From Ectocarpus siliculosus (Eukaryota; Sar; Phaeophyceae; Ectocarpales; Ectocarpaceae), in NCBI GenBank assembly GCA_000310025.1, contig FN649741.1, positions 2,961,125-3,025,124 of the forward strand: DNA of 64,000 nt, in the 5' to 3' direction. This document shows, one piece after another, positions 58,139-64,000 of this stretch. Each line of letters opens with the position of its first letter. Within the stretch, counting starts at the first letter, position 1. A program made the translations under genes and the position numbers. The notes below the pieces were generated by a model, which made no database searches, was not told the DNA's origin, and saw nothing but the letters and a program-made list of their open reading frames with translations.

Positions 58139-61100
58139 ATGGCTTCCCCTCCCACCGGCGAAGAGCTGGCGGTGATGATCGAAGATAAGGGGAACGAAAT
58201 CCGACAGCTGAAATTCGCCAAGACTTCGAAGGACGATTTGAAGCCGCACATCGACGAGTTGCTGGCTCTCAAGACCAAGTTCCAGAGCACAACGGGTGCC
58301 CCGTACGTCGCTCCCGGTCAGGAGAAGAAGACCAAGCCAGCTCCAGCGGCAACCCCGGCAGCGCCGGTCGACCCCAACAAGAAGTCGAAGAAGCAGCTGC
58401 AGCGAGAGAAGAAGGAGGCGGAGAAGGCCATCGCCAAGGCGAAGGCCAAGGAGGAGCGGGAGAGGAAGCAGGCCGAGGCAGCAGCAAGCGGCGGCGGATC
58501 CGCCCACGAGAGGTACTGCTTTGTAGAGAGTGGTCTGCGTGAGTTTGCAAACAGCAGTGGGGGTGGTGGGTACCGCTGGTGTTCTCGTGGCTGTTTCCGT
58601 CTGAAACTCGCGTATTGGCCCGACAGCATGTGGTAGACACTCCGGATGCGACGTGTGTCCGCGCCTTTTCTCCAGTTGCGCCAGTCATTGTTCTTGGTTC
58701 TTGGGGCCACAGGGAACAGGGAACGGTTCTCGGAGTATCTTTACTTGCAAGTGCCCCCAGTCAGAAACACAGGCGCCTCGGCCACAGAGAGCCGTTCTCA
58801 GCATACAATGTAAGGAACCGACGCGGGTGCTTCTCCTGCCAAGTGCCCCCAAGTAGTCAGAAACACAGCCACAGCGTTTCCGTGGTTTATATTCAGGCCG
58901 CTGTGAGAGGCGGGACAACTGATACTGACAGCATGCTGCTGTTCCACTCTGGACTGGGATATATAGAAGCCCCGTACGTGAAACCCGCAATAGAAGCCCG
59001 GTACAGCAGCATACATATATCCGACTTCCGCGAGGGCCAATCGGTTGGGAACTCTGCCATAGTAATGAGGGTAAGTCTTTTAGGAGTGACGGAGACGAAG
59101 GAAAGGGAAAGGGAAGAAAGGAGGACGAAGACGACGATGGAGGAGGAAAACATGGAAGAGTGGAAGAGAGCAAAGGGTTTGAGCCAGATGACCTTCCCCA
59201 GAACAAAAACCGCAGGGCTAGGGAAGAAATGGCAAGAGATTGTTGTCAAAATGATGATCAGAATAATGGTAGCGAAAACAAGGAGGATAATGGTGAACAT
59301 ACTCCTAAACGAACTATTATATATAGAGAGTACAAGGTAATAGCCTTGGTAGACCCGTCCAATTTTCTTCTGTTGCTGCCATTTCTGTCTTTAATCCGAA
59401 GGATAGTTTAGCCTCCCCCATGCTGCCCCCTCACGGGGTCCCAGTTCATGGCAGATAGAAGTGTTTTGCGTTTTCAACCGCACTAAGACTGACGTATTTT
59501 CATTGTTCAGCCGGTTAGCGCGGTCGGTGCTAATAATAAATACATACACAGGCGTTTGGGACGCTCCATCTACTTCCGCGCGAAAATGTGTTCACATGGT
59601 GTTTCGGGGTTGAAGGGAAAAAATATACCACGTGGTATACACCTGCGACTCTGCTGAAGTCGCCCTGACGTAGGACGCCGTTGTTGCTCCCTTTGAGAAG
59701 CTCCGCAGTCACACCGCCTCTCTGCATCGTTTAGATTATTTTCTTTGGTGTCTCGGCAGCACTTTGAGCACCAGACATGCTCCCTCACACTTTGAGAAGG
59801 CCTCGATGGGGCACTTTGCTTTCGCAAGCGTTGACTACTGCTGCTTCGGCGATGTGGTCAGAGACGGGACTGTCGATTTTCAAGATTCCCGAGTTCAAGT
59901 GTTTCCAGCGAGACTGAAAGGATGAAAACGACAAAAACGTTTCATTGGATTGGTTTAACAGCACAAGTCATGCCACCAAGTGTCCGAACGGGGCTTACAT
60001 TCCGGTCCAGATAGTAGCATTTCAGCCCCGCTTTTCTCAGACGATCGGCTCACAATTAGCCCACGGCAGAAGCCGAAAGCCGCTCGACCCGGCTCGCTTG
60101 CAACAGGGCAGGCCTTTGGCAAACGTCGCCATGCTTAAGATAAGCCGTCCTGGACATCGTTCTTTGGAGCGATATTTACTACTCCTTCGTTCCCGGCGTA
60201 CCGTCTCACGCTGTGTCATACGGTACGGTACACATCGAACAGCCGAAACCACGACACAGCAGCGGGGCCGCTTGGCCGGCCTCCTCCGCCGTTCTGTACC
60301 ACACCACACTGCCACGAAGTAGTTTTCGGTCTTCACAACTTAAAGAAGAAAACAAATGGCACAATGCTGATTTCTGCCCAGGACCCCATCCTCCGCACCA
60401 CTTCCAGGCAATGAACAGGAGCGGTCGCCAGCATATCAACAAATGACGCCATGATACGCACGAAAAGAGAAGGTTCTCACCACTTCACGAGAACAGAAAA
60501 TGCAACGTCAAACTCCATACTGATGAGAAGAAAATAATGGCACACCCAGCAAATCTCAGCTGAAATCGTCTGCAGGCCTGCGAGATGCGCCCTGCTTTTG
60601 TGAGATCGCTTCGTTTGTTGCCTCAGTTGTCCTCATGGGTTTTTCCTCCGACGCAAATTCTCGGTCGAATGCGTGTGTGTTTGGTTTGGCAGCACACCCG
60701 AGGGGCAGGAGTGGAGGTACGGCGACCTACCCATGGTCCAGTCGTCGGAGATGACGGGCAAGACGTTCTGTCCCGTGGGAGACCTCACATCCGCCAAGGC
60801 CGGCGAAGAGATCTGGCTGAGGGCCAGGGTTCACACCTCCCGGTGGGTGCTATGCGGAGCAGGGATAGTTCCGTTCGTCGTCACAGCACAATGAAAATCG
60901 TTCTCGTCGCAGTTTCGCCACCGCAGATGCAGAGGTATCGGGTAGTCGGGGGGTGACTTACAGTCGAGATGGTGCCTTGCGTTCCTTCCCAGTGGAGCAT
61001 GTTGCCTCTCAACCTCCCTTTTGCCACTACCGGCCACCACCACCCCAAACACCCGACACTTGCGCAGGTCCATCAAGAAGGGCGTCTTCCTGGTTCTCCG

Positions 61101-64000
61101 GCAGGCTCTGTACACTGTCCAGGCCACCGTCTTCGTGGGCGGAAACGTGGGCAGGCCCATGGTCCAGTACGCGGAGGACGTCTCGAAGGAGTCGGTCATC
61201 GACGTGAGGGGCACGCTCGTCGTCACCCCGTCCCCGGTGTCCGGGTGCACGCAGAAGGAGGTGGAGCTCAAGATTGAGGAGGTAAAAGAAGGCCTGTTTG
61301 TGTTCCCCGCATTTCTTTCTGGGTTGCCCCTCCCTCCCCGCCGATCTACGCAGCGGAGTGCATCTAACCCGACGTTGCTCGTGGTTGGTGGGCGCCTGCA
61401 CCTGACGTAGAATCCCTGTTTCACGTGCACTTAGCCATCCGTGCTTGTCGTTCCTGCATAGCTCACAATTTCACAACTTCGGCATCGTGGGACGCGTCGC
61501 GTGCTATCGCCTTCATCCTATTATCCGTCGCTATTTTTTTTCGCGGTGCGGGACAAGGCGGTGTTGTTCGTGTGCACGGCTGAATCGTACCGTGCATGAT
61601 TGGGGTCGTGAGCACGGACGAACGTAGGGCCTCTCGTGTGGGTCGTACATCGTGCAATGATAACGTCACCGTACACCAGGGGCCCAGCCAGAGAGGTCGG
61701 GTAACACCAACTTCAAAGTGCAGGCGAAGCAGGCCGGCGCATCTCCTCACCGGGGTGGCGGGCTCACGATCTGGTTGTACACGGATCATACAACTCGTGT
61801 GTTGTTCGTTTGCGTTTTTGGTTTGGTGTTTGTGTGGTTTCAACTGTTTTCTTCGCAGTTAGCCCTCCCTTCTTGCTCGCCCTAATTTTCGCGCGCTTCT
61901 TGTTTGCTGTCCTTGGCCGTTTCGCATTCCAGATCCACGTCGTGAGCGCCGCGGACACGTTCATGCCGGTGATCGTGGCGGACGCGATGCGGCCGGACCG
62001 CACGCCCGAGGAGGAGGAGAAGCAGGAGAAGGAAGGAAAGGTGAGAGTTTGGCCCCCCTTTTCCGCAGTCGGGTTCTTGGTCTCGGTTTTGCCGTGCACA
62101 CAGATGTTGTACTCTCTACTGCTCCAGTCACCCTTGTGTGCGTGCCGTTGGTTTCCGGTTTCCTCTCGGAAGTCAAGTGGCCTCAGGTCACCGGGCCGTG
62201 TTTTTGTCGCTGCCGGCGATCGCGCGTACCTTTTTCCTGCGACCGCTTTTCTTCCCGCTCGGCTGTGGAGCGGTTGTACGTTCAGTATCGTCCATTATCG
62301 GAAGGGGGGGTAGTCGCTCCCGACCCGTGCGTGTCGCGCTGTTTCAGCCACCATGCCTGTTGGGGACGGTGCGGCTCTCACGTCTTCCCGCAGCAACGAA
62401 CATTCATCCACTCCATCGCTACCATCTCTTGGTCTTTTGATAGTGTGTCGAGTCAATCCCCGCCTCCCGTGCCCTTCGGTCCTCTCCCTGCCCCCCCCCC
62501 CGTGTGTTCTACTGTACGTCCCTGACGTTTTCCCGTGCACTCAATTGGGTGAAGCGTTACATACCACGCCCCCTAGATGAAGATTCCGTGTCCGACTGTA
62601 TACGTTTGCGCGCCCCCCCTCCAACACCCTATCCTACATCACACGTGCCTTGGTGGGTTACCCTGTATCACGTCATTGTGTGGCTTGAGCCGCCACCTTT
62701 CCTCGAAATCTTGCGCACAGAAGCTGATTGTTATTTTCGGAATGCTCTTGTCACGTCACATGGCGACCTCCCGACAGGCCCCCACGGTAGCGGCCGACAC
62801 CCGCCTCGACTACCGTTGGATAGACCTCAGGACCCCGGCGAACCAGGCGATCTTCAAGATTCAGTCGGCGGTGTGCCAGTACTTCAGGGCCAACCTGGCC
62901 TCCAAGGTTTGTTTTTATTTATTTCGTCTCGGCGGCCTTGTTAGCGATTTTTTGTTTTGGTGTGTCGTTGTCGTTGTTGTTGTTGGTGATGTTGGTAGTC
63001 CCTGCTGTGGCTGTGGTGTTGCACGGGTGATCGTGGTACAGGTGTCGGTGTTGTTGAGAGCTCGGTTGGGGGGTGACGGACACGCCAGCCACCATGTGTG
63101 TGTGTTCGTGTGGATGCGTAGATACGAGGTGACGCCGAGAGATGGGGGTTTTGCTTCCGTACATGTAACGCCATAGGGAGCTCTTAGAGAGATTCGTTGA
63201 TTGGTGCCGTGTTGCTGCGTGTCGCCTGTCTGTTGGCGTCCACTCCCCGCTGTGCTACGCTGCTGCGCAACAACAAAAGCCCCCATTATTGCTGCTACTG
63301 CTGTTGTGTTCTAATCAGGGTTTTGTAGAAATCCACAGCCCCAAGCTGCTGGCGGGAGCGTCGGAGGGGGGCTCGGAAGTGTTCACCACCAACTACTTCG
63401 GCACGGAAGCGTGCCTCGCGCAGAGCCCGCAGCTGTACAAGCAGATGGCGGCCGCGTGCGGAGGGTTCGGGCGCGTGATGGAGGTGGGTCGGGCCCAAGT
63501 GTTGTCCCGCATTGGTTGAGCGTTGTCGTTGTTTTCTCGGCTGGGCAATATGAAACCGTTTTCGCGTCAAGTGTGCGAAGGTTTGAACGACCACAAGGTC
63601 TGGATGCGATTTTTTGTTTTGCCATGTAGCGGAGGGTTTGGACATGCGGCAAACATGGGTTCTGTATTTCCGTGTGTCCCCTGTTTTTTTTTCTTCAGGT
63701 TCGTCAAATGTGTTGATCTGATGTGTTGCGTTTGTCGTCAAGGCGTCTCGAACTGTTGTTCGCGAGGCATGCGGTCCATCAAGTGTGTGATGACGTGAAG
63801 CACGAAGACCAAGAGTTTTTCTAGCACAGATTGAACGGACAGATTCAGAACACATCGGTTTGCATGTCTTGATTATTAGAATCGACCGCGCTAGCCAGCT
63901 GACCAATGAAATGACGTGAGTCTCAGTGCGGTTGAAAACACAAAACACTTCTAAATGCCATTAACTGGGACCCCGTGAGGGGACGGCACGGGGGAGACTA
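58139..64000 (+). CDS. DARS1: Cytosolic aspartyl-tRNA synthetase with N-terminal WHEP domain (3' partial)
   Basis: Six exons lie in the window: 58139-58512, 60693-60842, 61068-61281, 61933-62040, 62778-62906 and 63319-63483. Phases fit and give 380 codons; the class II core and stop codon lie beyond the right edge. The enzyme charges tRNA-Asp with aspartate in the cytosol. Residues about 7-52 form a WHEP helix-turn-helix ([20 protein letters not shown], then LLALKTKF and TTG), followed by an Ala/Lys-rich helix. The OB-fold anticodon-binding domain starts near 165 ([11 protein letters not shown], then [17 protein letters not shown]). The catalytic part opens with [33 protein letters not shown] (flipping-loop type) and [10 protein letters not shown], all as in eukaryotic/archaeal-type AspRS. 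The last exon ends RVME before GTGGGT; the next exon should start VGPVFRAE. The WHEP domain is the odd part, as animal and yeast AspRS lack it. The ATG sits in a good context (CACAATGGC). Confidence 0.95.
59409..59548 (+). repeat. About 140-bp interspersed repeat, copy 1
   Basis: This stretch begins TAGCCTCCCCC, contains CCTCACGGGGTCCCAGTT and TTTTCAACCGCACT, and ends with TTAGCGCGGTCGG and TAATAAT words. It is about 80% identical by eye to the reverse complement of 63861-64000. It lies in the long first intron of the synthetase gene. A TTAGCGCGGTCGG word resembles a tRNA A box, but no convincing B box follows, so a SINE identity is only a possibility. Confidence 0.75.
63861..64000 (-). repeat. 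About 140-bp interspersed repeat, copy 2 (inverted, reaches the window edge)
   Basis: The reverse complement of this stretch aligns along its whole length with 59409-59548, sharing CCTCACGGGGTCCCAGTT, AGAAGTGTTTTG and TTTTCAACCGCACT. It lies downstream of the last visible synthetase exon, presumably in the next intron. The copy may continue beyond the window. Confidence 0.75.

Overview
The window looks like nuclear DNA of a stramenopile, most probably a brown alga of the Ectocarpus type. The evidence is indirect. Genes are intron-rich (8, 4, 33 and at least 6 exons), introns are typically a few hundred bases, CAG/CTG-rich low-complexity stretches are common, and the genes alternate strictly between strands. 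No search could be run, so the species is an inference.

Layout. 1-5.7 kb holds no confident gene; it has a cluster of GGTGCGAT/ACACCGAT-type repeats and one doubtful Ser/Asp-rich minus-strand ORF. 5,722-11,509 (-) is an 8-exon double-AAA ATPase of the AFG2/SPATA5 type. 12,313-16,891 (+) is a 4-exon protein joining a UFD1-like domain to a C-terminal UBX domain; its second intron holds a fossil Ty3/gypsy-type fragment in foldback arrangement. 18,041-43,790 (-) is a 33-exon gene for an Armadillo-repeat solenoid of about 3,840 residues. About 46,156-54,116 (+) is a charged, coil-rich protein with an EF-hand-like loop and recurring F-x-P motifs; its 5' part is uncertain. 54,282-57,931 (-) is an unrecognised acidic protein with a K-N-V-R-F motif. 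58,139 to the right edge (+) is a cytosolic aspartyl-tRNA synthetase with an N-terminal WHEP domain; its 3' end lies outside the window.

How the genes relate. The AFG2-type ATPase and the UFD1-UBX protein are divergent neighbours separated by about 0.8 kb. UFD1 and UBX folds are both known to serve p97/Cdc48-type ATPases, so a shared promoter and a shared pathway are plausible but unproven. The other genes show no evident pathway link.

The most striking object is the giant ARM gene. Its exons join in frame from end to end. The repeats form a higher-order module of about seven ARM units, introns fall repeatedly at two points of the repeat unit, a roughly five-repeat block is duplicated within it, and three introns appear to use GC-AG boundaries. 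A roughly 140-bp repeat occurs in opposite orientation within the synthetase gene and at the right edge of the window.
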